DNA of 64,000 nt. Origin: Pseudoxanthomonas sp. J31 (lineage in GTDB: Bacteria > Pseudomonadota > Gammaproteobacteria > Xanthomonadales > Xanthomonadaceae). The translations under genes were made by a program, and so were the position numbers. The notes under the pieces are model-generated. The model saw only the letters and a list, made by a program, of their open reading frames with translations. It was not told the origin of the DNA and searched no databases. Below are positions 1 through 8,155 of the stretch, in pieces (the stretch's first letter is position 1; every line of letters begins with the position of its first letter). Location: the NCBI RefSeq assembly GCF_000510725.1, contig NZ_KI783312.1:197266-261265 (forward strand). Direction: 5' to 3'.

Positions 1-74
1 ATCACGTCGATGTAGGGAACGACGTTGATCTCGGACTTGAGCTTGCGGCGCTTGTGCCGGGCGAATGTGCTCAT
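1..74 (-). CDS. tolR: TolR, N-terminal fragment (cut by window edge)
   Basis: Only the first 24 codons are inside the window. They begin [20 protein letters not shown] and run to YIDV, the basic cytoplasmic N-terminus and start of the transmembrane helix of the ExbD/TolR family. TolR is the inner-membrane partner of TolQ in the proton-driven Tol-Pal system, which keeps the outer membrane invaginating during division. The gene follows tolQ on the same strand with a 25 nt gap, the usual order ybgC-tolQ-tolR. The ATG is the first start after tolQ. Confidence 0.9.
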   Translation of the reverse strand, partial: MSTFARHKRRKLKSEINVVPYIDV

Positions 75-99
75 GGCGTGCTCCCGTCGGGGCGGCGGC

Positions 100-876
100 T
101 CATTCGTCGCCGCCGGCCTGGCGCTGCAGGATCGAACTGAACTCGTCGGCGAAGCTCTCGTAGCGCTGCGACAGGCGCTCGACCCGGGTGGTGTAGCGGT
201 TGTAGGCCCACACCGCGGGGATGGCCACGAACAGGCCGATGGCGGTGGCGAACAGCGCCTCGGAAATGCCCGGCGCCACCGAGGCGATGCCGACCTGCTG
301 GCCCTGGCTGACCATGTCGTGCATGGTCACCATGATGCCGAACACGGTGCCGACCAGGCCCACGTACGGGGCGGTGGAGCCGATGTTGGCCAGCAGCTCC
401 AGGTTGCGCTCCAGCTGGCCGACCTCGCGGGTGAAGGCCACGCGCATGGCGCGCTGCGCGCCCTCGAGCTGGGCGCGGCCGTCGTGGCGGCGCTTGTCGC
501 GCAGGCGCGCGAACTCGCGGAAACCCGCCTCGAAGATCGCCTCCAGGCCCACGACCACGCGGTTGCGGTCGGTCGCCGCGGCGTACAGCTTGCCGAGGTC
601 GGCGCCGGACCAGAACCGGTTCTCGAACTCGTCCGCTTCCTGGTCGGCGCGCTTGAACGCGCCCAGCTTGCGGAAAATGATCACCCAGCTGATCAGCGAA
701 CCGGCCAGCAGCAGCAGCACGATCAGCTTGACCGGCAGGCTCGCCCGCAGCATCAGGTCCAGGTAGTTGATGCCGCCATGGGCGGCGGTAGCCGCCGCCT
801 CGGTGGCCGCCGCGGCCGCGTCCGGCGGCAGTGCCTCCACCACGGTGGCCAGCAGGGCCAGGCTCGATCCGATCAT
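100..876 (-). CDS. tolQ: TolQ, proton-channel subunit of Tol-Pal
   Basis: A 258-residue MotA/TolQ/ExbB-family membrane protein. It has one N-terminal transmembrane helix ([20 protein letters not shown]), a long cytoplasmic loop, and two C-terminal helices around the conserved LVGTVFGIM segment and the [12 protein letters not shown] end. With TolR it converts the proton motive force into movement of TolA and Pal. I chose the ATG at 876 (MIGSSLALL) because AGGAACAAAGG lies just upstream and because family members start here; an in-frame ATG 33 nt further out has no ribosome site. It lies downstream of ybgC and upstream of tolR. Confidence 0.93.
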   Translation of the reverse strand: MIGSSLALLATVVEALPPDAAAAATEAAATAAHGGINYLDLMLRASLPVKLIVLLLLAGSLISWVIIFRKLGAFKRADQEADEFENRFWSGADLGKLYAAATDRNRVVVGLEAIFEAGFREFARLRDKRRHDGRAQLEGAQRAMRVAFTREVGQLERNLELLANIGSTAPYVGLVGTVFGIMVTMHDMVSQGQQVGIASVAPGISEALFATAIGLFVAIPAVWAYNRYTTRVERLSQRYESFADEFSSILQRQAGGDE

Positions 877-946
877 CCTTTGTTCCTCAATGGCTTCGTC
901 TTGGTGCAATGCCAGCGGGGCGATGGCCCCGCCGCGAGCGATACGG

Positions 947-1357
947 TCAGCGCATCGGACCGGCCTGCAGCGTCCGGAGTTCCTCGTACAGCGCCGGGTC
1001 CATCGGGCAGGGCCGGAAATCGGCCGCGCGCAGGGACGCCACCTTGACCTCGGCCTCCAGCAGGGTCTCCTCCCCGCGCAGGATGCGCTGGGAGAACACC
1101 ACGCTGGCGCGGCCGAGCCGGGACACTTCCGCGGTTACCTCGAGCAGGTCGTCCAGCCGCGCCGGGCGCAGGAAGTCCAGCCGCATCGAGTGGACCGCGA
1201 ATACCAGTCCGGCCGCCTGCAGGGCGTGCTGGCCACGGCCCATGGCGCGCAACGCGTCGCTGCGCGCGCGCTCCAGGAAGGCCACGTAGCGGGCGTGGTA
1301 GACCACGCCACCGGCGTCGGTATCTTCCCAGTAAACCCGTATCGGAATGCTGAACAT
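947..1357 (-). CDS. ybgC: Tol-Pal-associated acyl-CoA thioesterase YbgC
   Basis: A 136-residue single hot-dog-fold thioesterase of the 4-hydroxybenzoyl-CoA thioesterase type. The N-terminal signature WEDTDAGGVVYHARYVAFLE contains the catalytic Asp and the YHARY block typical of YbgC. Family members hydrolyse short- or long-chain acyl-CoA and are almost always the first gene of the tol-pal operon, as here (70 nt before tolQ, same strand). The length is normal for the family. Its direct role in Tol-Pal function is not established. Confidence 0.93.
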   Translation of the reverse strand: MFSIPIRVYWEDTDAGGVVYHARYVAFLERARSDALRAMGRGQHALQAAGLVFAVHSMRLDFLRPARLDDLLEVTAEVSRLGRASVVFSQRILRGEETLLEAEVKVASLRAADFRPCPMDPALYEELRTLQAGPMR

Positions 1358-1586
1358 CGGCAGGGGAGGCAGCGTCCAAGCGCGAAAGCATGACGCTTCC
1401 GCGCCCCTTCGGCCAGCCCCTGCGTCACTGGCGCATCGCCATCGATCCGCACCACGGGCCCATCAGCCCGCCGCCCTGCCCGGCCAGCCGCCAGCACAAA
1501 TCCCAGCCCGGCAAACCCGGCCGGAGCCATGCCCCAGCGCCCCTCTCGCCGGCATGGCAGGAGCCGCGGCGGGACGGACGGAGGGG

Positions 1587-1620
1587 GGCAGGCTGCCGGC
1601 GCCCCCACCGGCAGCCTGCC
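1587..1620. repeat. Perfect 13-bp palindromic hairpin next to the RAYT gene (candidate REP)
   Basis: Arms GGCAGGCTGCCGG (1587-1599) and CCGGCAGCCTGCC (1608-1620) are exact reverse complements around an 8 nt loop. The hairpin lies about 50 bp downstream of the RAYT-like gene and is the most prominent structure in the 314 bp non-coding stretch 1358-1671, which otherwise holds only the upstream region of ybgC. RAYT genes are normally flanked by REP palindromes that they recognise, so this is a candidate REP. It lacks a T-tract and does not look like an ordinary terminator. Confidence 0.6.
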
Positions 1621-1671
1621 TGCCGCCTCCCTCCCCTGGAAAGCCATCCGCCGCCCGTCCCGCCGGGGACC

Positions 1672-2202
1672 TCACAGCCAGACACAGTCCCAGAAGGGGT
1701 AATCCATCAGTTCCGAGGCCAGCCCGGCCTGCAGCGGCGCCACCAGCAGGCGCCGCGCCACCGCCCGCGGGTCCTCGTCGGGCGCCAGCTCGCGCGCCTT
1801 GAAGCCCGGTTCCCACAGCGGCCCGGCACGGAACAGGGTCTTGTTGACCTGCGCTGTGCTGCAGGACTTCATCCGGCTGACCGCCTTCTCCATCGGCATC
1901 TGCTCGCCGCCCTGGACCAGCCAGGCCACCCGGTCCGGCAGCAGCACCCAGGCCAGCAGCCGGGCATCGCCCAGCGCCGCCGGGTCGCGGAAGGCGCGCA
2001 CGGCCGTCCAGGCCACGTGGAAGTCGGCAAAGCAGGCGTATCGGCCACGGGTCACCACGGACACGTGGAAGACACCGCCTTGCAGCGGAACGTCGGGCCC
2101 CTCCTCCACCAGGATGCCGGGGCCGGGATTGGCGACTGGCATGTCCATGCGCCGAGATTGGCGCGCCGACAGGCCCGAAAAAAGCGGGAGAATCCGCGCC
2201 AT
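1672..2202 (-). CDS. RAYT-like (REP-associated transposase) protein with lost catalytic site
   Basis: A 176-residue protein of the Y1_Tnp/REP-associated tyrosine transposase family. Recognisable blocks are GGVFHVSVVTRGR (res 42-54), LLAWVLLPDRVAWLV (82-96), SRMKSCSTAQVN (109-120), the DEDPRAVAR segment (142-150) and the terminal DYPFWDCVWL. The usual HUH motif (PDHxHWL) reads PDRVAWL here, so both metal-binding His are replaced (R91, A93). The usual ARYIVANP block with the nucleophilic Tyr reads ARRLLVAP (R151). The frame is intact and of normal length, so it is either very young decay or a retained DNA-binding protein. A TTG lies one codon upstream of the chosen ATG; no clear ribosome site is visible for either. 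Confidence 0.8.
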   Translation of the reverse strand: MARILPLFSGLSARQSRRMDMPVANPGPGILVEEGPDVPLQGGVFHVSVVTRGRYACFADFHVAWTAVRAFRDPAALGDARLLAWVLLPDRVAWLVQGGEQMPMEKAVSRMKSCSTAQVNKTLFRAGPLWEPGFKARELAPDEDPRAVARRLLVAPLQAGLASELMDYPFWDCVWL

Positions 2203-2358
2203 CAAGTAGGAATCCGCCGATCATCGACTTTCGGATGAGGGCACGGCGGCGGCCGGCGCCGCGGACCGGCGACGCATGTCCGCGCCATCCGATCCGAGGG
2301 TGCCTGGCCGGACCGGTACGGCTGCGCGCGCAGTGACCGCGGCAGCCGGGCGGTGCCT

Positions 2359-2421
2359 CCGGTGGCCGGGCGCGATCTGCCGCGACCAAGGCAGCCGGCG
2401 CGGCCAGCCGCCGGCCACCGG
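2359..2421. repeat. 11-bp inverted repeat downstream of pilB
   Basis: CCGGTGGCCGG (2359-2369) and CCGGCCACCGG (2411-2421) are exact reverse complements separated by 41 nt. They sit in the 287 bp between the end of pilB and the start of the RAYT-like gene. There is no T-tract, so an intrinsic terminator for pilB is possible but not supported. No other gene was found in this gap. Confidence 0.4.
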
Positions 2422-2489
2422 CCTACGGTCGCCGCCGCACCACGGCGACAACCCGGGCCGGCCCGCACGGATGGCGGGGCGTCGGGTAC

Positions 2490-4217
2490 TCAGTCCTTGG
2501 TGACGCGGTTGATCTCGGCCAGGCTGGTGATGCCCTGGCGGACCTTGAGCAGGGCCGACTGGCGCAGGTCGCGCACGCCGGCCTTCTGCGCCACCTCGGC
2601 GATCTGCATGGCGTTGCCGCCGGCCAGGACGATGGCCTGGATCTCCTCGCTCATCGGCATCACCTGGTAGATGCCGACGCGACCCTTGTAGCCCTCGGTG
2701 CACTCCTCGCAGCCCACCGGCTCGTACACGGTGAAGCCCTCGCGGATCTCCTCCGGGGTGAAGCCCTCGGCCAGCAGGGCGTGCTCGGGCAGGTCCACCG
2801 GGCGCTTGCACTTGGAGCACAGCCGGCGCGCCAGGCGCTGGGCGATCACCAGGGTCACCGACGAGGTGATGTTGTAGGGCGCGATGCCCATGTTCATCAG
2901 GCGCGCGATGGTCTGCGGCGCGTCGTTGGTGTGCAGGGTCGACAGCACCATGTGGCCGGTCTGCGCGGCCTTGATCGCGATCTCGGCGGTCTCCAGGTCG
3001 CGGATCTCGCCGACCATGATCACGTCCGGGTCCTGGCGCAGGAAGCTGCGCAGGGCCGCGGCGAAGGTCATGCCGCGCTTGTTGTTCTGCTGGACCTGGT
3101 TGACGCCGGGCAGGCGGATTTCGACCGGGTCCTCGGCGGTGGAGATGTTGCGGGTCTCGTCGTTGAGGATGCCCAGCGCGGTGTACAGCGACACCGTCTT
3201 GCCCGAGCCGGTCGGGCCGGTGACCAGGACCATGCCGTAGGGCTTGTGGATCGCGTCCAGGAACAGCTTCTGCTGCTCCGGCTCGTAGCCGAGCTTGTCG
3301 ATGCCCAGCTTGGCCGCGCTGCCGTCGAGGATACGCAGCACCACCTTCTCGCCGAACAGGGTCGGCAGGGTGCTGACACGGAAGTCCACCTGCTTGGTCT
3401 TCGACAGGTTGAGCTTGATGCGGCCGTCCTGCGGCACGCGCTTCTCGGCGATGTCCAGCTGCGCCATGACCTTCAGGCGCGCGGCGATGCGCTGGTTGAG
3501 CTTGACCGGGGCCCGCGCCACGGTCTTGAGCAGGCCGTCGATGCGCAGGCGCACGCGGTAGTCGGTTTCGTAGGGCTCGAAGTGGATGTCCGAGGCGCCG
3601 CGGCGGATGGCGTCAACCAGGACCTTGTTGACGAACTTGACCACCGGCGTATCGTCGCCCTTGGCGTCGACACCCGATTCGCTGATCCCGTCCTCGTCGC
3701 CCGCGCCGACCTCGAGGTTCTCCAGGCCCTCGTCGTCCTCGCCCAGGCCGCTGTCCAGCTGGGCGCTGGCGTTCTGCCACTGCTCCAGGGTGCGGCGGAT
3801 CTGGTCCTCGTCGACCAGGATCGGTTCGACCGCCAGGTTGGTATGGAACTGGATCTCGGCCAGCGCGCCGGTCTGGGTGGGGTTGCTGACGCCCACGAAC
3901 AGCTTGCTGCCGCGCTTGAACAGCGGCAGCACGTGGTGCTTCTGCACCAGCTCATCGCTGACCAGCTTCATCGCGTTCTGCGACGGGTCGAAGGCAGAGG
4001 TATCGAGCAGCGGGATGCCGAACTCGATGGAGTTGGCGGCCGCCAGCTGGGCCGGGGTGACCAGCCTCTTCTCGGCAATGAACTGGGCCAGCGGCACCTT
4101 GGCCTCGGCGGCCTGGGCCATGGCGGCACGGGCGGCCGCCTCGTCCATGGCTCCGTCCTGGACCAGGCGACGGGCAATACCCGTGATACCGACAAGATTG
4201 GCGGACATCGCATTCAT
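2490..4217 (-). CDS. pilB: PilB, type IV pilus extension ATPase
   Basis: A 575-residue GspE/PilB-family ATPase that powers pilus extension from the cytoplasmic face. It has an N-terminal MshEN-type domain (NLVGITGIARRLV onward), then the core ATPase with Walker A GPTGSGKTVSLYTAL, Walker B region DVIMVGEIRDLETAEIA, and the zinc-binding CSKCKRP...CEECTEG near the C-terminus. Length is normal. The start is a choice: an ATG at 4244 would lie almost on the transcription start predicted from the sigma-54-like element at 4256-4271, whereas 4217 (MNAMSANLVG) matches xanthomonad homologues and has a GGGGAAAG upstream. Its usual partners pilC and pilD lie 7 kb away beyond the glycan island, on the other strand. 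Confidence 0.95.
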   Translation of the reverse strand: MNAMSANLVGITGIARRLVQDGAMDEAAARAAMAQAAEAKVPLAQFIAEKRLVTPAQLAAANSIEFGIPLLDTSAFDPSQNAMKLVSDELVQKHHVLPLFKRGSKLFVGVSNPTQTGALAEIQFHTNLAVEPILVDEDQIRRTLEQWQNASAQLDSGLGEDDEGLENLEVGAGDEDGISESGVDAKGDDTPVVKFVNKVLVDAIRRGASDIHFEPYETDYRVRLRIDGLLKTVARAPVKLNQRIAARLKVMAQLDIAEKRVPQDGRIKLNLSKTKQVDFRVSTLPTLFGEKVVLRILDGSAAKLGIDKLGYEPEQQKLFLDAIHKPYGMVLVTGPTGSGKTVSLYTALGILNDETRNISTAEDPVEIRLPGVNQVQQNNKRGMTFAAALRSFLRQDPDVIMVGEIRDLETAEIAIKAAQTGHMVLSTLHTNDAPQTIARLMNMGIAPYNITSSVTLVIAQRLARRLCSKCKRPVDLPEHALLAEGFTPEEIREGFTVYEPVGCEECTEGYKGRVGIYQVMPMSEEIQAIVLAGGNAMQIAEVAQKAGVRDLRQSALLKVRQGITSLAEINRVTKD

Positions 4218-4255
4218 TATGAAGGTGGCTTTCCCCTTGGCCATGGAAAGAGTAC

Positions 4256-4271
4256 TGCAAAACCCCGGCCG
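4256..4271 (-). promoter_or_regulatory. Sigma-54-like promoter upstream of pilB
   Basis: On the minus strand the sequence reads CGGCCGGGGTTTTGCA, which has the obligatory GG-N10-GC spacing and a perfect TTGCA -12 element; the -24 element deviates at three positions from TGGCACG. The predicted transcription start is near 4245, which supports the pilB start at 4217. The match is partial, so this is a suggestion. Confidence 0.4.
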
Positions 4272-4367
4272 ATCCGCCGGCGATCACCGCCGGACGACCG
4301 GACCCGGCGCGTTCCGTCCCTCCCCGACAGGCATTACGATAGCGCCGGGGATCCCGGGGAAACCAGC

Positions 4368-5225
4368 TTGAACAGCCTGAGCATCATCCTTCCGGCCAAG
4401 AACGAGGCCGAGGGCCTGCGCCGCACGCTTCCGGCCATCCGGGAGCTGTTCCCGCAGGCCGAGCTGATCGTGGTCGACGACGGCTCCACCGACGACACCG
4501 CGGCCATCGCCGCCAGCCATGGCGCCCGCGTGCTCGGCGCCCCCTATTCCATGGGCAATGGAGCCGCGGTCAAGCGCGGCGCACGCGCCGCGAGCGGCGA
4601 GATCCTGGTGTTCATGGACGCCGACGGCCAGCACGACCCCGCCTGCATCCCCCGCCTGCTGGACAAGCTGGCCGAGGGCTACGACATGGTGGTTGGCGCC
4701 CGCGACGGCAGCGGCCAGGCCAACCTGCACCGCGGCCTGGCCAACCGCTTCTACAACTGGCTGGCCACCCGCATGACCGGCCACCAGGTCATGGACCTGA
4801 CCTCGGGCTTCCGCGCGGTACGGGCGGACAAGTTCCGCCAGTTCCTGCACCTGCTGCCCAACGGCTTCAGCTACCCGACCACCAGCACCATGGCCTTCTT
4901 CCGCAGCGCCTACCCGGTGGCCTACGTGCCGATCCCGGTGGCCAAGCGCGTCGGCAACGGCAGCCACATCCGCCCGGTCAAGGACGGCATCCGCTTCCTG
5001 CTGATCATCTTCAAGATCGCCACCCTGTACTCGCCGCTGAAGCTGTTCATCCCGGTATCCCTGTCCTTCTTCGCCACCGGCCTGGGCTACTACGCCTACA
5101 CCTTCGCGACCCAGCACCGCTTCACCAACATGAGCACCCTGCTCTTCAGCGCGGCGGTAATCGTGTTCCTGATCGGCCTGATCTCCGAGCAGATCACCAA
5201 CCTGACCTACCTGCGCGACAGCTGA
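4368..5225 (+). CDS. GT2 family glycosyltransferase, dolichyl-phosphate-mannose-synthase type
   Basis: A 285-residue GT-A-fold transferase. It shows LSIILPAKNEAEGL at the N-terminus, the nucleotide-binding VVDDGSTDDT, the metal-binding DxD region FMDADGQHD, and two C-terminal hydrophobic helices (about residues 215-275). This layout is that of polyprenyl-phosphate sugar synthases that load a sugar on a lipid carrier at the inner membrane. No ATG fits: the TTG at 4368 has GGGGAAA 5 nt upstream and is the only sensible start. The stop is followed directly by the next gene's ATG. It is the first gene of a four-gene plus-strand unit and divergent from pilB. Confidence 0.85.
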   Translation: MNSLSIILPAKNEAEGLRRTLPAIRELFPQAELIVVDDGSTDDTAAIAASHGARVLGAPYSMGNGAAVKRGARAASGEILVFMDADGQHDPACIPRLLDKLAEGYDMVVGARDGSGQANLHRGLANRFYNWLATRMTGHQVMDLTSGFRAVRADKFRQFLHLLPNGFSYPTTSTMAFFRSAYPVAYVPIPVAKRVGNGSHIRPVKDGIRFLLIIFKIATLYSPLKLFIPVSLSFFATGLGYYAYTFATQHRFTNMSTLLFSAAVIVFLIGLISEQITNLTYLRDS

Positions 5226-5226
5226 G

Positions 5227-5910
5227 ATGCACGACGAACTGGCCAATCGCCTGCGCCGCCGCCTCCAGGGTTACTCGGGGGGGCGCCCAGACATCCTGCG
5301 CCTAGTCACCAGCCCTCCGCAGCGGGTACTGGACATAGGTTGTGGCGCCGGCCTGCTGGGCCGCCAGTTGCACGAGCGGTTCCCATTCTGCACTACCGTG
5401 GGCGTAGAGCCGAATCTCGAACGGGCGGCCATCGCTGGCACGCACCACAACCAGGTCATCTGCGGCGACGTGGAGGATCCGTCGATCATGTCCCGGCTGG
5501 CCGTGCTGGCGCCGTTTGACCTGATCATTTGTGCCGACGTGCTGGAGCATATGGTGGCTCCGGAAAAAGTACTGGCAGCGCTAGCCGGCATGCTCACCGC
5601 CGGAGGCAGGCTGATTACCAGCGTGCCCAATGTCCGCCACCTGTCCACGCTGGTGGATCTGTACTTGCTCGGTCGCTGGCCGCAACGCGATCGTGGCATC
5701 CACGACCGCACCCACCTGCATTACTACGCCAAGCCAAACATCCTGGCGCTTGGCCGGTCTGCCGGACTGAGGCCCGTCCGCGAGGCACGCAATCTGCGCC
5801 TGTTCGAAGCGCACCCCTGGTCGATGGTGCCAGCACGCCTGCTGGACTTCTGGCCGCTGCGCGGCCTGTACACCTTCCAGTACCTGCATGTCTGGGAGCG
5901 CCGTGGCTGA
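5227..5910 (+). CDS. Class I SAM-dependent methyltransferase
   Basis: A 227-residue Methyltransf_11/23-type protein. Motif I VLDIGCGAGLLGRQL (about residues 34-48), the acidic GVEPNLE end of strand 2, and DLIICADVLEHM (motif IV region) are clear. A C-terminal segment with LHYYAKPNIL resembles sugar or lipid-linked methyltransferases found beside glycosyltransferases. It starts 1 nt after the preceding stop and overlaps the next gene by 23 nt, so it is translationally coupled. Codon choice in this and the next two genes has visibly more A/T at third positions than the flanking pil genes, a sign of transfer. The substrate is unknown. Confidence 0.8.
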   Translation: MHDELANRLRRRLQGYSGGRPDILRLVTSPPQRVLDIGCGAGLLGRQLHERFPFCTTVGVEPNLERAAIAGTHHNQVICGDVEDPSIMSRLAVLAPFDLIICADVLEHMVAPEKVLAALAGMLTAGGRLITSVPNVRHLSTLVDLYLLGRWPQRDRGIHDRTHLHYYAKPNILALGRSAGLRPVREARNLRLFEAHPWSMVPARLLDFWPLRGLYTFQYLHVWERRG

Positions 5911-6754
5911 GTCGCCTTCACGCACTTCGCGCTGGCCCAGAGTGCTGCTGGGTTATGTGCTTGCGCTTGCTGCCCTGGGCTTCGCTCTGCACACACTGGG
6001 GCTGGGGATCCGGCAACTGGCCGCCACACCGACAAGCGCATCGGTCGCCAGCGTGGCACTGGCCTGTTTCCTGCTGCTCGCGCATACCCTGGTCAACCGC
6101 GAGGCCTTCGTGCTGTTGGCCCGGGCCTGCGGCACGGGGATAGCAGACAGCCCGATGCGGCGTCTGTGGGCACGCAGCCTGCTGGGCAAATACGTGCCTG
6201 GCGGCGTCTGGCAACTGCTGGGGAGAGCCTGGCATATGCAGCAGCTTGGCTGTCCTGCCCGCAAGGCCTGGTATTGCAGCGTGATCGAGCAGGGAGCGTC
6301 ATTGGCACTTTGTGTAGCCATTGCCCTGATCGGCTTGTGCCTGTTGGAAGACAAGCAGTTGGCGGCCGCCCTGCTTGCCACCGCCGCCGGCGTGGCCGCG
6401 TTTGCAATCCCATATCTGTTGCCCGCCCTGGCCGACCGGCGCCGCGCCTTCGTTGCCGGCATGGCCTACGCCGCGGCCATGCCGTTGTACTTGGCCGCCT
6501 ACGCCTGTCTTGTGCAGATACCGCTACTGGAACTGGCAACCTGCCTGTTTGCAGGCACCAGTGCCGGCATGCTGGCCATAGTCGTCCCCAGCGGACTGGG
6601 AGTACGTGAAGCCGTAGCGAGCATGTTGAGCAGCTCGCATGGCGCCGATCTGCTGACCGCGATGCTGCTTGCCCGTCTGCTGACGCTCGGCATCGAAATC
6701 CTGTTCAGTACGGCCAGCTGGCTGCGGCACAACCGGCGCAGGGCTGCGGCATGA
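5888..6754 (+). CDS. Polytopic membrane protein, LPG-synthase-TM/UPF0104 (flippase-like) family
   Basis: A 288-residue protein with about seven to eight hydrophobic helices. The family signatures KYVPGGVWQLLGRAW (about 97-111) and VPSGLGVREAVAS (about 236-248) are clear. Such proteins accompany polyprenyl-linked glycan genes and are often proposed to move lipid-linked substrates, though few have been tested. It overlaps the methyltransferase by 23 nt and shares ATGA with the downstream GT4 gene. A GTG at 5903 is an alternative start. Its third-position base use is more A/T-rich than the neighbouring core genes. Confidence 0.72.
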   Translation: MSGSAVAESPSRTSRWPRVLLGYVLALAALGFALHTLGLGIRQLAATPTSASVASVALACFLLLAHTLVNREAFVLLARACGTGIADSPMRRLWARSLLGKYVPGGVWQLLGRAWHMQQLGCPARKAWYCSVIEQGASLALCVAIALIGLCLLEDKQLAAALLATAAGVAAFAIPYLLPALADRRRAFVAGMAYAAAMPLYLAAYACLVQIPLLELATCLFAGTSAGMLAIVVPSGLGVREAVASMLSSSHGADLLTAMLLARLLTLGIEILFSTASWLRHNRRRAAA

Positions 6755-7926
6755 GCCACCGCCCTCGGATCACCGTCATCGGCGCCGCACTGGCAGGAAG
6801 TGGCTACCCGAACGCCCGCAACACCGTGCGCCTGCTGTCCAGCCTGCATGACATGGAAGTCCATGACCAAGCCTGCTGGCTCCCCCCGGATTTCCATCTA
6901 TGGAAACTGGCGCGGGGAACGCTGATAGAGAAATTGCGTGGTGCCTGCTTGCTGGGCAGCTACAGTCTGCTCGGCCTTTGCCGACTGGCCCGCCATTGCC
7001 GCCGCGGCGAATGGGTCTACCTCCCCTACCCCAGCTTGCCGGTGCTGTGGTGCCTTTCTTGGCTGCCCGCAGCCTGGCGCCCGCGCTGCATCGCCGATGC
7101 CTACATCACCTTTTGGGACACGCTTTACCAAGATCGGCAGATCGGCCGGCAGGGTGGCCTGATCTCGCGCTTGCTGCTGCGTGCAGAATCCCGTGCATTA
7201 CGTACGGCACATCGCATCGTCGTTGATACACGAGCCAATGCCGAACACATCAGCAAACTGTTCGGCGTAGATCGCCAACGGATCGCCGCTTTTCCGCTGG
7301 CATTGGATCAGGCCACGCTGCCGGACCCCGGCGCCTTGAAATCCGCCACAGCACCGCAGGCTGGCAAACCACTGCGCGTACTGTTCATTGGCACTTTTGT
7401 CCCGATGCAGGGAACCGAGGTCATTGCCCGCGCCATCAACCTGCTGCGGGACGACAAGGATATCGAATTCACCCTGATCGGAGATGGCCAGCAGGCCGAC
7501 TCAGTAGCACCCTTGCTGTCCGACCATCCGCGCGTGACTTGGCTGCGTGGCTGGCAATCACCCGAGGTGCTTGCCAGGGCCCTGACCGAAGCGGATATCT
7601 GCCTGGGCGTATTTGGCGGAACCGGCAAGGCTGCCCGCGTACTGCCGTTCAAGCTGTACATGGCTTTGGCCGCAGGCAAGGCCGTCGTCACCCAGAGCGA
7701 CTACAGCCTGCCAGATGACTGTGGTCCGCCGCCTGTACTGACCTGCCCAGCTGATCCGTCGGCACTGTCCGAGACCATTCGCCGGCTTGCCGGGGAACCG
7801 CGCCTGCGCATCCAGCTGATGAATCAGGCTCGCACGTACTTTACTGACCAGTTGTCATCCAGACGCCTCGTCAGCAACTGGAAATCGTTGCTTGGAATGG
7901 AAGCCGGAGCAGCGGGTTTGACCTGA
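6751..7926 (+). CDS. GT4-type glycosyltransferase (GT-B fold)
   Basis: A 391-residue retaining glycosyltransferase of the Glycos_transf_1 type. The C-terminal Rossmann domain starts at LRVLFIGTFVPMQGTEVIARAI, continues through FTLIGDGQQAD, and has the acceptor-loop region LGVFGGTGKAARVLPFKLYMALAAGKAVVT with the GT4 E/x7/E-like region poorly conserved. It starts in an ATGA overlap with the membrane-protein gene and is the last gene of the plus-strand glycan unit. Its 3' end runs into a remnant of an oppositely oriented aminotransferase gene. Sugar donor and acceptor cannot be told. Confidence 0.82.
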   Translation: MSHRPRITVIGAALAGSGYPNARNTVRLLSSLHDMEVHDQACWLPPDFHLWKLARGTLIEKLRGACLLGSYSLLGLCRLARHCRRGEWVYLPYPSLPVLWCLSWLPAAWRPRCIADAYITFWDTLYQDRQIGRQGGLISRLLLRAESRALRTAHRIVVDTRANAEHISKLFGVDRQRIAAFPLALDQATLPDPGALKSATAPQAGKPLRVLFIGTFVPMQGTEVIARAINLLRDDKDIEFTLIGDGQQADSVAPLLSDHPRVTWLRGWQSPEVLARALTEADICLGVFGGTGKAARVLPFKLYMALAAGKAVVTQSDYSLPDDCGPPPVLTCPADPSALSETIRRLAGEPRLRIQLMNQARTYFTDQLSSRRLVSNWKSLLGMEAGAAGLT

Positions 7927-7958
7927 GACGCGGCCGCATGGGCGGCGGGCAGGGACTT

Positions 7959-8102
7959 GTAGGCCTCGAACGCCTGCTCGAAGCGTGCCACCCGCGGCCC
8001 AGTCCCCAGCCAGCCGGAGCGCAGGACCGCCTCGACCTCATGGATTTCCTCTTCCCCGATATGCGGCGCACCGAAGATCAGTGGCGGGAGTTGCTGTGTC
8101 AT
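7959..8102 (-). pseudogene. 5' remnant of a DegT/DnrJ/EryC1 sugar aminotransferase
   Basis: From the ATG at 8102 the frame reads MTQQLPPLIFGAPHIGEEEI, then HEVEAVLRSGWLGTG and PRVARFEQAFEAYK. This is the typical first 48 residues of PLP-dependent nucleotide-sugar aminotransferases (the GSWIGxGPxVxxFE region). Homology stops at about 7959, where the sequence joins the 3' end of the GT4 gene; after that the frame is simply antisense to GT4. The PLP lysine domain and about 85 percent of the protein are absent. It is evidence of a deletion or replacement event inside the glycan island. Confidence 0.75.
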
Positions 8103-8155
8103 GGGGATAGCAGACAAGGATCGATAGGCACTAGTGCATGATTGGATACAGAAAC

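Noticed and set aside
4218-4244. Longer PilB start at 4244
   Set aside because: It would lie on the predicted transcription start and has no ribosome site; homologues begin at NAMSANLVGITG.
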